Positions 16,126 through 24,815 of a stretch of DNA of 64,000 nt are shown here, in pieces. This DNA is from Hyphomicrobiales bacterium. GTDB taxonomy: Bacteria; Pseudomonadota; Alphaproteobacteria; Rhizobiales; Rhizobiaceae. Each line of letters begins with the position of its first letter. Positions within the stretch are counted from its first letter, which is position 1. A program made the translations under genes and the position numbers. Under the pieces are notes generated by a model. It did no database searches. It saw only the letters and a list, made by a program, of their open reading frames with translations, and was not told the DNA's origin. The stretch lies in NCBI GenBank assembly GCA_900468065.1, contig UBTA01000028.1:1-64000 (forward strand), read 5' to 3'.

Positions 16126-17265
16126 ATGATCCCTTTTCGTGGACCCAATCCTGTCCGTTCCAACCTGTGCAGGATGGCGATCGTGTTGACAGCCGTTTCG
16201 CAGCTGGCGGCCTGCGCTTCGCGCCCGACGGATGCGGTTTTGCAGCCGGCAAGTGCCGCAGGCGGTGAAAGACAGATCACGATTTTAACGGCGACCGACA
16301 GAACGAAAGATGCGGATGGACAGGGCTTTGCAAGCGGCCGTGCCCTGTCGATGGCGTTCGAGACCTATTCGATCTCCATTCCCCCCACGCATCAGCCGTC
16401 GAAAATCGAATGGGCGAAGGGCAAGCCCAACGCGCAGCGTGACTTCGTGGTCACGAAGCGGACCACCATCGACCGGCCGGCGTTTTTGGCCCTGGCGGGA
16501 GTGCCGGCCGCCGACGGCTCGGTCGGCCTGTTCGTTCACGGCTATAATTACAGCTACCAGGAGGGCCTGTTCCGGCTGGCGCAGATCGCTGCGGACGCAA
16601 ACACCGGTTCGACGCCTGTCCTGTTTTCGTGGCCGTCGGAAGCCACCGTGACCGGCTACGTGGCCGACAGGGACGCCGCTCTGTTTGCGCGGGACGACCT
16701 TGTGGCCCTCATCACCGGGATGTCGCGCCAACCCAAGGTGAAAAAGTTCATTCTGTTTGGGCACAGCATGGGCGGGTTCCTGATCATGGAAGCACTGCGC
16801 CAGCTGAAGCTTGAGGGACGTGGCGATGTGTTGGAAAAGCTTGTCGTCATCCTGGCCGCGCCCGACATCGATGCGGATGTCTTCCGCAAGCAACTAACGG
16901 TCATCGGACCGCTGAAGACACCGCTGACGCTCTTTGTGTCCAAGGATGACAAGGCGTTGAGGATTTCCAGCTTTCTCGGCGGCGAAAGACAGCGCGCCGG
17001 CAGACTGGATGTCGACGACCCGGTTGTCGAGGACGCGGCAGCGCGCTACGGCATCAAGGTTATCGACATCACCTCGGTCAAGGCGGACGACAGCCTTGGT
17101 CACGACCGCTACGCCAACCTCGCTGCCATCGGTCCCCAGCTCGTTTCTCTCGAGAACCGCGATGGGATCTCATCCAGACAGACCGGCGCCTTCGTTTTCG
17201 ATGCCGCAGCTTCCGTGGTTTCCAGCCCGTTCCGGCTGGCGGGCAGGGTTATTGCGGGGCAATGA
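16126..17265 (+). CDS. Lipoprotein with alpha/beta hydrolase domain (DUF900-like)
   Basis: A 379-residue predicted lipoprotein. The signal (MAIVLTAVSQLAAC) ends in a lipobox cysteine near residue 30. The body is an alpha/beta hydrolase: FVHGYNYSYQEGLFRLAQ (oxyanion region), VLFSWPSEA, and the nucleophile elbow FGHSMGG with Ser in G-H-S-M-G. These features, with FSWPS, mark the DUF900 group of esterase-like proteins. Putative Asp and His partners lie further on (KDDKAL, SLGHDRYAN). The open frame begins earlier; the ATG at 16126 gives a sensible lipoprotein signal, though its ribosome site is weak, and an ATG at 16177 is possible. Substrate unknown; location periplasm side of a membrane. Confidence 0.75.
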   Translation: MIPFRGPNPVRSNLCRMAIVLTAVSQLAACASRPTDAVLQPASAAGGERQITILTATDRTKDADGQGFASGRALSMAFETYSISIPPTHQPSKIEWAKGKPNAQRDFVVTKRTTIDRPAFLALAGVPAADGSVGLFVHGYNYSYQEGLFRLAQIAADANTGSTPVLFSWPSEATVTGYVADRDAALFARDDLVALITGMSRQPKVKKFILFGHSMGGFLIMEALRQLKLEGRGDVLEKLVVILAAPDIDADVFRKQLTVIGPLKTPLTLFVSKDDKALRISSFLGGERQRAGRLDVDDPVVEDAAARYGIKVIDITSVKADDSLGHDRYANLAAIGPQLVSLENRDGISSRQTGAFVFDAAASVVSSPFRLAGRVIAGQ

Positions 17266-17289
17266 CCTGACCCTGGCCCAACGGCGGGC

Positions 17290-17316
17290 GGCGGCGGCTT
17301 GAGCGAAACCGCCGCC
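17290..17316. terminator. Hairpin between convergent genes
   Basis: GGCGGCGG / CCGCCGCC, 8 bp with an 11-base loop, lies between the hydrolase and metH, which converge here. There is no T-run on either side, so it may only stabilise message ends. Confidence 0.35.
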
Positions 17317-17339
17317 TCCTATGAGCCGAAGGTTACTCG

Positions 17340-20300
17340 CTACTCCGCCGCTTCCGCCCTCGGGACCGGCACGTAGTTCAATATCGGCCCGAGCCAGCGC
17401 TCAACCTCGGTAACGGCCATGTCCTTGCGTTCGGCATAGTCTTCGACCTGATCGCGCTCAACCTTGGCGACGCCGAAATAATAGGCGTCGGGGTGACCGA
17501 TATAGATGCCGGAGACAGAGGAGCCGGGCCACATGGCAAAGCTTTCGGTCAGCGTCACACCGATTTCATCCTCGGCCTTCAGCAAGTCGAACAACGTCGC
17601 CTTTTCGGTATGATCCGGCTGCGCCGGATAGCCGGGCGCCGGACGGATACCGTCATAGGGTTCGCTTGCCAATTCACCCGGTGCGAAGGTTTCATCGGCC
17701 GCATAGCCCCAGAGTTCCTTGCGGACATATTCGTGCATGCGCTCGGCAAAGGCTTCGGCAAAACGGTCGGCAAGCGCCTTGACCATGATAGACGAATAAT
17801 CGTCATTGGCCCGCTCGAAGCGCTCGGCAATCGCCACTTCCTCGATACCAGCGGTGACGACGAAGCCGCCAAGGTAATCGTGCTTGCCGCTATCGACCGG
17901 GGCGACAAAATCCGACAGCGCCACATTCGGGCGCCCATCGCGCTTGGCGATCTGCTGGCGCAGCGTGAAGAAGGCGGCACGCTCGGTTGCCCGGGTTTCG
18001 TCGGTGAACAGCCGGATATCGTCTCCGACCACGCCGGCCGGCCAGAAGCCGACAACGGCCTTCGGCGCAAACCATTTTTCCGCAATCACCTTGGCCAGCA
18101 TCGCCTGCGCATCGGCAAACAGCGCGCGCGCGGCTTCGCCCTGGCGTTCGTCGTCGAGGATCTTCGGATAGACACCCTTCATCTCCCAGGTCTGGAAGAA
18201 CGGGGTCCAGTCGATATACTCAGCCAGTTCCGCAAGGTCCCAATTCTGGAAAACCCGCGTGCCGAGGAAAGACGGTGTCTTAGGCTGGTAGGCATCCCAA
18301 TCGATCTTTTGCGCATTGGCGCGGGCCTTGGCGAGCGGCAGGCGCTGCTTTTCCAGCTCGTTGCGGGCATGCGCATCCGCGACTTTCTTGTATTCGGCCC
18401 GGACGGTGTCGATGTAGCCGCCCTTCATCTCCGGCGACAGCAGGCTGGAAACCACGCCAACGGCGCGGCTGGCGTCGGTGACATAGATAGCCTGGCCCTG
18501 ATTGTAGCGCGGGTGGATCTTGACGGCGGTATGGACACGGCTGGTCGTCGCGCCGCCGATCAACAGCGGGATATTGAACCCTTCCCGCTCCATCTCGGCA
18601 GCCACATGCGCCATCTCATCCAGTGATGGTGTGATCAGACCGGAAAGACCGATGATATCGACTTGTCTTTCACGTGCGACCTCGAGGATCTTGGCGGACG
18701 GCACCATGACGCCGAGGTCGATGATTTCGTAATCGTTGCAGGCGAGCACGACGCCGACGATATTCTTGCCGATATCGTGCACATCGCCCTTCACCGTCGC
18801 CATCAGCACCTTGCCGGCGCTCTTGCGCTCGCCAAGACCACCGCCAGCCAGCCGTTCGGCTTCCATGTAAGGCAGGAGAATGGCAACCGCCTGCTTCATG
18901 ACGCGGGCAGACTTCACCACCTGCGGCAGGAACATCTTGCCGGCGCCGAAGAGATCGCCGACGACATTCATGCCGGCCATCAGCGGGCCTTCGATGACAT
19001 GCAATGGCCGCTCGGCATTCTGGCGGGCTTCTTCGGTATCGGCCTCGATGAACTCGGTGATACCGTTGACCAGCGCATGTTCGAGCCGTTTTTCGACCGC
19101 CCAGTCGCGCCATTTCAGATCCCGCTCCTTGGCTTCCTTACCGGCGGTGCCCTTGAAGCGTTCCGCCAGTTCCAGCATGCGCTCGGTCGAATCGGCGCGG
19201 CGGTTGAGAACCACGTCTTCGCAGGCTTCCTTCAGTTCCGGCTCGATCTGGTCATAGACCACCAGTTGACCGGCATTGACGATGCCCATGTCCATGCCCG
19301 CCTGGATGGCGTGGTAGAGGAACACGGCATGCATCGCCTCGCGCACCGGCTCATTGCCGCGGAAGGAGAAGGACAGGTTGGAGACGCCGCCGGAAATATG
19401 CACATGCGGTAGGGTATTGATGATCTCGCGCGTCGCCTCGATGAAATCGACGCCGTAATTGTTATGTTCCTCGATACCGGTGGCAACCGCAAAGACGTTG
19501 GGGTCAAAGACAATATCTTCCGGCGCAAAATTGGCCTGTTCGGTCAAAAGCTTATAGGCGCGGGTGCAGATCTCGACCTTGCGGGCCTGCGTATCCGCCT
19601 GTCCCTGTTCGTCGAAGGCCATGACCACGACGGCGGCGCCATAGGCGCGGCAAAGCCGGGCGTGATGCAGAAAGGCTTCCTCGCCTTCCTTCATCGAGAT
19701 CGAATTGACCAGCGGCTTGCCCTGCACGCATTTCAGGCCGGCCTCGATGATCTCCCATTTCGAACTGTCGATCATCACCGGAACGCGGGCGATATCCGGC
19801 TCGGCAGCGATCAGGTTGAGGAACTCGACCATCGCCTGCTTCGAATCGATCAGACCCTCGTCCATGTTGATGTCGATGATCTGCGCCCCGTTGGCCACCT
19901 GGTCGCGGGCGACATCGAGTGCTGCCGCATAGTCGCCGGCGGTGATCAGCTTGCGGAACTTGGCCGAACCGGTGACGTTGGTGCGTTCGCCGACATTGAC
20001 GAAGGGAATGTCCTTGGTCAGCGTGAATGGCTCAAGCCCGGACAGCTTCATCAGCCGCGGCACCTCGGGGATTTCGCGAGGGGCATGTTTGGCAACAGCC
20101 TGCGCGATCGCCCGGATATGGGCTGGCGTCGAGCCGCAGCAGCCGCCGACGATATTGACCAGGCCTTCGCGGGCAAAGCCCTCGATCTGGGCGGCCATTT
20201 CATCCGGCGTTTCATCGTACTGGCCAAACTCGTTGGGCAGGCCGGCATTCGGATAGGCGCAGACGAAAGTGTCCGCGACGCTGGAGATTTCAGTCAGATG

Positions 20301-21113
20301 GGCGCGCATGGCGTTGGCGCCGAGCGCGCAGTTGAGGCCGATGGTGAAGGGGTCGGCATGGCGCACCGAATGCCAGAAGGCGGTTGGCGTCTGGCCCGAC
20401 AGCGTGCGGCCGGACAAATCGGTAATAGTGCCGGAAATCATCACCGGCAGGCGGATGCCCATCTCAAGGAAGACTTCCTCGGTCGCAAAGATCGCCGCCT
20501 TGGCATTCAGTGTATCGAAAATGGTTTCGATCAGAATGATATCGGTGCCGCCGTCGATCAGGCCGCGCAACTGCTCGGTATAGGCGATACGCAGATCATC
20601 GAACGAAACGGCACGGTAGCCTGGATTGTTGACGTCAGGCGAGATCGAGGCCGTGCGGTTGGTCGGACCCAAGGCACCCGCAACGAAACGGCGCTTGCCA
20701 TCGACCTGCTGCGCCCGCAATCCGGCGCGCCGCGCCAAGCGAGCGCCATCTCGGTTCAGTTCATAGACCATCGCCTCCATGCCGTAATCGGCCTGGGCGA
20801 TCGAGGTCGATGAAAACGTGTTGGTCTCGAGGATGTCAGCGCCGGCAATGGCGTAGTTATAGTGGATTTCCTCGATCGCGGCCGGCTGGGTCAGCGTCAG
20901 AAGGTCGTTATTGCCCTGCAGGTGACATTCGCAGGCAACGAACCGGTCCCCGCGAAAATGGTCTTCGCCAAGACCGAGCTGTTGGATTTCCGTGCCCATC
21001 GCGCCATCCATGATCAGGATGCGTTCGCGGGCCGCCGCTTTCAGCGCGGCCATCACTTCGGACCCATCCGGCTTGGGTAAAACGGCACCGAAAAGTGCAT
21101 CAATGGCGGACAT
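17340..21113 (-). CDS. metH: Cobalamin-dependent methionine synthase
   Basis: A 1257-residue full-length MetH that transfers the methyl group of methyltetrahydrofolate to homocysteine. Order of domains: homocysteine-binding barrel with zinc cysteines (NCALGAN, and [11 protein letters not shown] near residue 323); pterin-binding domain ([17 protein letters not shown], from about 370); cobalamin cap; B12 domain with [14 protein letters not shown] near residue 777, where His is the lower cobalt ligand; and the C-terminal activation domain ([20 protein letters not shown]). ATG at 21111-21113 follows ACGGGAG. A perfect 20-bp palindrome 49 bases upstream is probably an operator. The gene is single, between convergent neighbours. 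Confidence 0.98.
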   Translation of the reverse strand: MSAIDALFGAVLPKPDGSEVMAALKAAARERILIMDGAMGTEIQQLGLGEDHFRGDRFVACECHLQGNNDLLTLTQPAAIEEIHYNYAIAGADILETNTFSSTSIAQADYGMEAMVYELNRDGARLARRAGLRAQQVDGKRRFVAGALGPTNRTASISPDVNNPGYRAVSFDDLRIAYTEQLRGLIDGGTDIILIETIFDTLNAKAAIFATEEVFLEMGIRLPVMISGTITDLSGRTLSGQTPTAFWHSVRHADPFTIGLNCALGANAMRAHLTEISSVADTFVCAYPNAGLPNEFGQYDETPDEMAAQIEGFAREGLVNIVGGCCGSTPAHIRAIAQAVAKHAPREIPEVPRLMKLSGLEPFTLTKDIPFVNVGERTNVTGSAKFRKLITAGDYAAALDVARDQVANGAQIIDINMDEGLIDSKQAMVEFLNLIAAEPDIARVPVMIDSSKWEIIEAGLKCVQGKPLVNSISMKEGEEAFLHHARLCRAYGAAVVVMAFDEQGQADTQARKVEICTRAYKLLTEQANFAPEDIVFDPNVFAVATGIEEHNNYGVDFIEATREIINTLPHVHISGGVSNLSFSFRGNEPVREAMHAVFLYHAIQAGMDMGIVNAGQLVVYDQIEPELKEACEDVVLNRRADSTERMLELAERFKGTAGKEAKERDLKWRDWAVEKRLEHALVNGITEFIEADTEEARQNAERPLHVIEGPLMAGMNVVGDLFGAGKMFLPQVVKSARVMKQAVAILLPYMEAERLAGGGLGERKSAGKVLMATVKGDVHDIGKNIVGVVLACNDYEIIDLGVMVPSAKILEVARERQVDIIGLSGLITPSLDEMAHVAAEMEREGFNIPLLIGGATTSRVHTAVKIHPRYNQGQAIYVTDASRAVGVVSSLLSPEMKGGYIDTVRAEYKKVADAHARNELEKQRLPLAKARANAQKIDWDAYQPKTPSFLGTRVFQNWDLAELAEYIDWTPFFQTWEMKGVYPKILDDERQGEAARALFADAQAMLAKVIAEKWFAPKAVVGFWPAGVVGDDIRLFTDETRATERAAFFTLRQQIAKRDGRPNVALSDFVAPVDSGKHDYLGGFVVTAGIEEVAIAERFERANDDYSSIMVKALADRFAEAFAERMHEYVRKELWGYAADETFAPGELASEPYDGIRPAPGYPAQPDHTEKATLFDLLKAEDEIGVTLTESFAMWPGSSVSGIYIGHPDAYYFGVAKVERDQVEDYAERKDMAVTEVERWLGPILNYVPVPRAEAAE

Positions 21114-21161
21114 GGGAAATCTCCCGTTCTGAAAACGACAATAAACTGGAAATCAGAGATC

Positions 21162-21181
21162 ACATAAAGATATCTTTATGT
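21162..21181. promoter_or_regulatory. Perfect 20-bp palindrome in the metH promoter, candidate SahR operator
   Basis: ACATAAAGATATCTTTATGT is a perfect inverted repeat 49 bases before the metH ATG. ArsR-family SahR regulators, which sense S-adenosylhomocysteine, control metH-type genes in many Proteobacteria and bind AT-rich palindromes built on AAGATATCTT-like cores. The position fits repression at the promoter. The assignment to SahR is from memory of that regulon; no regulator gene lies next to it in this window. Confidence 0.6.
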
Positions 21182-21220
21182 CAATATATGAGTTCGTTAT
21201 TTGATCGCCTTGGAAACAAA

Positions 21221-21249
21221 GCGGCCCGCCTCCGTGGGAAGCGGGCCGC
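21221..21249 (-). terminator. Terminator of the epimerase operon
   Basis: GCGGCCCGC / GCGGGCCGC, a perfect 9-bp stem with an 11-base loop, is followed on the minus strand by TTTGTTTCC. It lies 28 bases below the stop of the AGE-family gene and separates that operon from the metH promoter. Confidence 0.7.
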
Positions 21250-21276
21250 CACAAAAAAGTGAACAGATATTTAGGC

Positions 21277-22443
21277 TTACAGCCGCTTCAGGCAATCATC
21301 CAATTCGTAGATGGCGCAAAGAATATGATAGAAGCTGCTCGCCGGTGCGGGCTCATCAACAAAGGAACCATCCGCCTTCTGCTTGTCCCGCCAAAGGCCT
21401 TCAGCCGGCGTATCGAGAAAGCTCTGCAATGCGGTTGCGGCGCGAACGGCCGATCGCAGGTAACGTTCACGCTCTTCGCCTTGCGTCAGGGCCGCAAAGC
21501 GGATCGCCGACTTCAGCCATTCCGTCTGCGGCCAAAGCCGGGCAATCGGATCGGCAACCGAAAAATCGTCGAACAGCGTCATGACGGCAACGTCGCGTGG
21601 CTGGGCAATGCCATATTGCTCGCCGATTTCAAACAGCCGCCGGGCTTTGACCAAACCATCGGCATTGCCGCGCCGCTCGGCCCAGCGCAACAGAAGCCAG
21701 GCCCATTCGAATTGGTGTCCGGGCTCGACGATGCGGCCCTGATCGCCTGATATCGGTGCCCAGTCGTGATCGAAGAATTCGCGTAGCGCGCCGGTTTCCC
21801 GGTCGATGAAATGATCCATGCAGAGGAAGGCGATCTCATCGGCCAGATTGGTCCAGGCCATCGTATCGAACCCGTCCACCGTCTCGCTGGCAAGACACGC
21901 CTCGAACAGGTGCATATGCGGGTTGGAGCCGAGCGGCAGGCGGGGAGGATTGTCTTCCTCGAACCCCATCGAAGAATGTTTGCAATGGGCCTCGAGCCGG
22001 TCGCGCAATGTATTGCTGCGATCGATCATCTCCGCCTTGCGGCCGGGAAACACCTGCGCCAGATAGGCGAAAGCCAAAAGCGCGAAGGCCTGATTATAGA
22101 GATCGAACGACGCATCGATCAGATTGCCGTCCGCATCCGCCAGCGCGCCATAGAAGCCGCTTGGCTGCAGATAGACACGATCGAAATAGGCAAGGCCATC
22201 GGTAGCAGGCGTCTGCCAGTCGCCGGACCAGCCACGTCGCCCGGCTTCCGCAAAGCAATAGACCTGGCGTGGCGGGACACGCGAACGCCGGTTGGCTCGC
22301 GTCGGCTGCCCCGCCAAGTCGATCGTCTCGACAAAGCCGCCGCCGCCGGCTCCATCAAAACCCTTGTCCCGCCAGAGCGGCAAAGCCTTCTCGGAAAGCC
22401 ATTCGTTCAGTTTCGCGGAAAAACCGGCAATATCCATGGTCAT
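21277..22443 (-). CDS. AGE-family sugar epimerase/isomerase (mannose isomerase-like)
   Basis: A 388-residue enzyme of the N-acylglucosamine 2-epimerase superfamily, an (alpha/alpha)6 barrel. Recognisable parts are RVYCFAEAG-like RQVYCFAEAGRRGW, the YNQAFALLA segment, SNPHMHLFEACLA, and the catalytic-histidine region EPGHQFEWAWLLLRW. Members interconvert N-acylglucosamine and N-acylmannosamine, or act as mannose or sulfoquinovose isomerases. With a ROK sugar kinase in the same operon, mannose-to-fructose isomerisation followed by phosphorylation is a reasonable reading. The ATG at 22441-22443 is 14 bases after the stop of the UPF0303 gene; a second ATG two codons later is equally possible. Confidence 0.8.
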   Translation of the reverse strand: MTMDIAGFSAKLNEWLSEKALPLWRDKGFDGAGGGGFVETIDLAGQPTRANRRSRVPPRQVYCFAEAGRRGWSGDWQTPATDGLAYFDRVYLQPSGFYGALADADGNLIDASFDLYNQAFALLAFAYLAQVFPGRKAEMIDRSNTLRDRLEAHCKHSSMGFEEDNPPRLPLGSNPHMHLFEACLASETVDGFDTMAWTNLADEIAFLCMDHFIDRETGALREFFDHDWAPISGDQGRIVEPGHQFEWAWLLLRWAERRGNADGLVKARRLFEIGEQYGIAQPRDVAVMTLFDDFSVADPIARLWPQTEWLKSAIRFAALTQGEERERYLRSAVRAATALQSFLDTPAEGLWRDKQKADGSFVDEPAPASSFYHILCAIYELDDCLKRL

Positions 22444-22457
22444 CTATCCGTTCAGTC

Positions 22458-22952
22458 TCATTCGCCAAGCCTCAAGCCGGCGATATCCTTGCCGAGAAGC
22501 TGGGCAAGCGCTTCGATGACCATGATGTGATCGTCGCGTTGCGGCAAGCCCGAAACGGTAACCGCGCCGATACAGCCGGTGCCCTTGACGACAATCGGGA
22601 AACTGCCGCCGTGCGGCGCAAACTCGGCGTCCGGTAGGCCGAACTTGGCGGTGATATCGGTGCTTTGCTTGGCAAGCGAAAGGCCGACGGCATAGCTGCT
22701 CTTCAGGAAGCGGAAAACGCAATTGCGCTTGCGGCGTACCCAGCTCGGATTGTCCGGCGTCGAGCCTTCGAGCGCCGTGTAGAACACCGGCATGGAAAAC
22801 AGTGTCACGTCGATGACGACGCCGAGCTTGCGCTCCACCGCCATCTCGCGCAGCAGCGATCCAAGCGCCCAGCCTGTTTCCAGACTGAAACTGTCGAACT
22901 GCAGTTCCTTTTCCTGAAGGGCGATACGCTCCAGATCCGCGTCGATACTCAT
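22458..22952 (-). CDS. UPF0303 / HbpS-like (DUF336) protein
   Basis: A 164-residue cytosolic protein of the UPF0303 family, related to the heme-binding HbpS/GlcG fold. Typical parts are FSLETGWALGSLL, VIDVTLFSMPVFYTALEGSTPDN, RRKRNCVFRFLKSSYAVGL and APHGGSFPIVVKGTGCIGAVTVSGLPQRDDH. Function is unknown; some HbpS-like proteins bind or degrade heme. The ATG at 22950-22952 follows AAAGGGAG; 13 further upstream codons overlap the ROK gene's end. It is the middle gene of a three-gene operon with the sugar kinase and epimerase, an association seen in other rhizobia as far as I recall. Confidence 0.8.
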   Translation of the reverse strand: MSIDADLERIALQEKELQFDSFSLETGWALGSLLREMAVERKLGVVIDVTLFSMPVFYTALEGSTPDNPSWVRRKRNCVFRFLKSSYAVGLSLAKQSTDITAKFGLPDAEFAPHGGSFPIVVKGTGCIGAVTVSGLPQRDDHIMVIEALAQLLGKDIAGLRLGE

Positions 22953-22972
22953 TGTGCTCTCCCTTTGTCTTT

Positions 22973-23869
22973 TTAGTCTTTCCAGAGCCATGCGGCACCA
23001 CGCACGCCGGAACTGTCACCATGCACCGCCTTGCGGATCGGCGTTTCGAAACTGTCGCCGAAGATATATTTGACGATCAGCTCCGGCAATTCATCGTAGA
23101 TCTCATCGACATTCGACATGCCGCCGCCGAGTACGAAGACATCCGGATCGACGATATTGGTCAAAAGCGCCAGGCTGCGGGCGAGCCGGTCGACAAAGCG
23201 GTCATAGACACCGGTCGCCACCGGTTCGCCATTGCGCTTGTCGGCGATGATGTCGCGGCCGCGCCGCTCAACGCCCGTGGTCAGGCGATAATCCAACTCC
23301 ACGCCGGTGCCGCAGGCATACATGTCCAGACAGCCATGCTTGCCGCACCAGCATTTATGGCCGGGGTACTCGTCCTTGGTCATCCAGGGCAGCGGATAAT
23401 GGCCGATCTCGGCAGCAATGCCCTGATAACCGGCATGCACATGCTTGCCGATCGCCAGCCCGCCACCATGGCCGGTCCCGACGATCACCCCGAACACCGT
23501 ATGGGCGTCCTTGCCGGCGCCATCGACAGCTTCCGAAATCGCCAGGCAATTGGCGTCATTGGCAAGCCGGACGTCGCGGCCGAGTGCTGCGCCAAGATCG
23601 CGCCCAAGCGGCTGGCCGTTGAGAAGCACCGCATTCGAATTGCGCACGATCCCGGTACGCGGATTGGGACTGCCGGGAATGCCTATACCGATCGTTCCCG
23701 TTTCGCCCGCCGTCTGCTCGGCGGCAGTGACAAGCTCCTGTACGGCGCGGATGCAGGCGTCGTAACCGCTGGTCGGCGTGGCGATGCGATGCCTTGCCCG
23801 CGTTGCGCCATCGCGATCGAGCGCGATGACTTCCATTTTCGTTCCGCCCCAATCAATTCCAATGAACAT
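22973..23869 (-). CDS. ROK-family sugar kinase (fructokinase/mannokinase-like)
   Basis: A 298-residue ROK kinase. ATP-binding residues are at FIGIDWGGTKME (2-13). The sugar-binding region includes NDANCLAISEA and IVGTGHGGGLAIG, and EIGHYPLPW carries the catalytic His. The zinc site CWCGKHGCLDMYACGTG is the ROK consensus CxCGxxGCxE/D. It phosphorylates a hexose such as fructose, mannose or an N-acetylhexosamine. It is the first gene of the operon with UPF0303 and an AGE-type epimerase, which suggests a short route from mannose (or an amino sugar) into central metabolism. The ribosome site is weak. Confidence 0.85.
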   Translation of the reverse strand: MFIGIDWGGTKMEVIALDRDGATRARHRIATPTSGYDACIRAVQELVTAAEQTAGETGTIGIGIPGSPNPRTGIVRNSNAVLLNGQPLGRDLGAALGRDVRLANDANCLAISEAVDGAGKDAHTVFGVIVGTGHGGGLAIGKHVHAGYQGIAAEIGHYPLPWMTKDEYPGHKCWCGKHGCLDMYACGTGVELDYRLTTGVERRGRDIIADKRNGEPVATGVYDRFVDRLARSLALLTNIVDPDVFVLGGGMSNVDEIYDELPELIVKYIFGDSFETPIRKAVHGDSSGVRGAAWLWKD

Positions 23870-24088
23870 ACCGGATCAAACTCTGTGGGTGTCGTTGCCA
23901 AAGACGGCGCCGTTACGGCCGGGTCTCCTCCCCGTTTCGCCGCATCCTGCTTAACATCGGAAAACCGTCCGGCGCCAGCCCCGGCCTGCGTCACGCACAT
24001 CAGAAAGGCCTGTTCGCAGAAAACCGCCAAAAACCACACCGGAAACACTTGGCTTCCGCGCCCACCTTTTGTAAGGGTTCTTCAGGCT

Positions 24089-24165
24089 GGTCCCATAGCT
24101 CAGCAGGATAGAGCGCAAGATTCCTAATCTTGAGGCCACTGGTTCGAATCCAGTTGGGATCACCA
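24089..24165 (+). tRNA. tRNA-Arg (anticodon CCT)
   Basis: A complete 77-base tRNA with encoded CCA. The acceptor stem GGTCCCA pairs with TGGGATC (one G-T), the D arm is AGCTCAGCAGGATAGAGC, the anticodon arm CAAGA-TTCCTAA-TCTTG gives anticodon CCT at 24123-24125, and the T arm is ACTGG-TTCGAAT-CCAGT. It reads AGG codons. No duplicated 3' end or integrase lies near, so it is not the edge of an island. Confidence 0.97.
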
Positions 24166-24303
24166 CCTATTGTCCTGCCGCAATACTTTCGGGAAAATGC
24201 GCTACCGGTGGAACGTCTTGTTCCTCGGGCATAAGGGCCGGTCCGGCAGGCAAGACGTTCGTCCCACCTGCCTCAAGCTGCACAAGCGATGCTTGCCCCG
24301 GTA

Positions 24304-24471
24304 TCAGTATCCGACCCGCACGCCACCGGGGTCGGATGCGCCGAAGTCAGGCACCGGACCATACCCCTGGTACTGGGAATAGGTCGTGTTGTTGGCGCCA
24401 CCGGTGCTTGCACATCCCGAAAGGGCCAAAAGCGCCAATGCCGCAACAGCCATCAGAAATCGTAGTGGCAT
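24304..24471 (-). CDS. Small lipoprotein (55 aa)
   Basis: A 55-residue exported protein with signal MPLRFLMAVAALALLALSGC, a lipobox LSGC, and a mature part of only about 36 residues rich in Gly, Tyr, Asn and Pro. The ATG at 24469-24471 follows ACAGGAGAACACT. The larger open frame around it is not protein-like. Function unknown; such tiny lipoproteins are common in rhizobial envelopes. It lies downstream of a candidate small RNA on the same strand. Confidence 0.75.
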   Translation of the reverse strand: MPLRFLMAVAALALLALSGCASTGGANNTTYSQYQGYGPVPDFGASDPGGVRVGY

Positions 24472-24649
24472 AGTGTTCTCCTGTCGTGATGATTGGCCGG
24501 ACGGCCAGATGGCCTGACTGCATTGTTCCTCCAAATCATCTTCGATGGCAAGTAGGGCCATTCTCCAGAAAGGCGAGATGATGAAGGCGAATGCAAACGC
24601 CGGTTCCAAAAAGGAACACCACGACTGAGTGCCGGACAGAGGTCCTGGC

Positions 24650-24744
24650 AAAGAAAAAGGCCGGGTGAAAACCCGACCTCTCCGACCCGTCTCGACAGTG
24701 ATTGCCAGTACATCCGTGGTCAACCGCTGGAAACGAATTCCATG
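24650..24744 (-). ncRNA. Candidate small RNA
   Basis: A stand-alone transcription unit can be read on the minus strand in the 344-base gap between the lipoprotein and the PLP-enzyme gene. A promoter at 24750-24778 is followed by about 65 bases without a good ORF, then a strong intrinsic terminator: GGTCGGGT-TTTC-ACCCGGCC (8 bp, one G-T pair) at 24659-24678, trailed by TTTTTCTTTG. The RNA would be about 90-95 nt, typical of Hfq-type trans-acting sRNAs of Rhizobiaceae. I cannot assign it to a named family. The terminator could instead merely end the transcript of the upstream PLP-enzyme gene. Confidence 0.5.
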
Positions 24745-24749
24745 GATGC

Positions 24750-24778
24750 AATATGGCAAGGGAATGTAACCATTTCAA
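24750..24778 (-). promoter_or_regulatory. Sigma-70-like promoter of the candidate small RNA
   Basis: On the minus strand TTGAAA (24773-24778) and CATATT (24750-24755) are separated by exactly 17 bases. This fits a housekeeping promoter with a start point near 24744. It begins 37 bases beyond the stop of the upstream PLP-enzyme gene. Confidence 0.5.
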
Positions 24779-24815
24779 GACAAAGCGAAAATTAAGAAAA
24801 AAATCGCGGAATATA

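Noticed and set aside
19464-20813. A 449-codon plus-strand open frame opposite metH
   Set aside because: Antisense shadow of the conserved methionine synthase; no domain, no ribosome site of note.
22952-24127. A 391-codon plus-strand open frame across the ROK gene and into the tRNA
   Set aside because: It runs antisense through a ROK kinase and then through the tRNA-Arg gene, which excludes a real protein.
24089-24303. Genomic island boundary at the tRNA-Arg gene
   Set aside because: No integrase, no repeated tRNA 3' end and no change of composition on either side.
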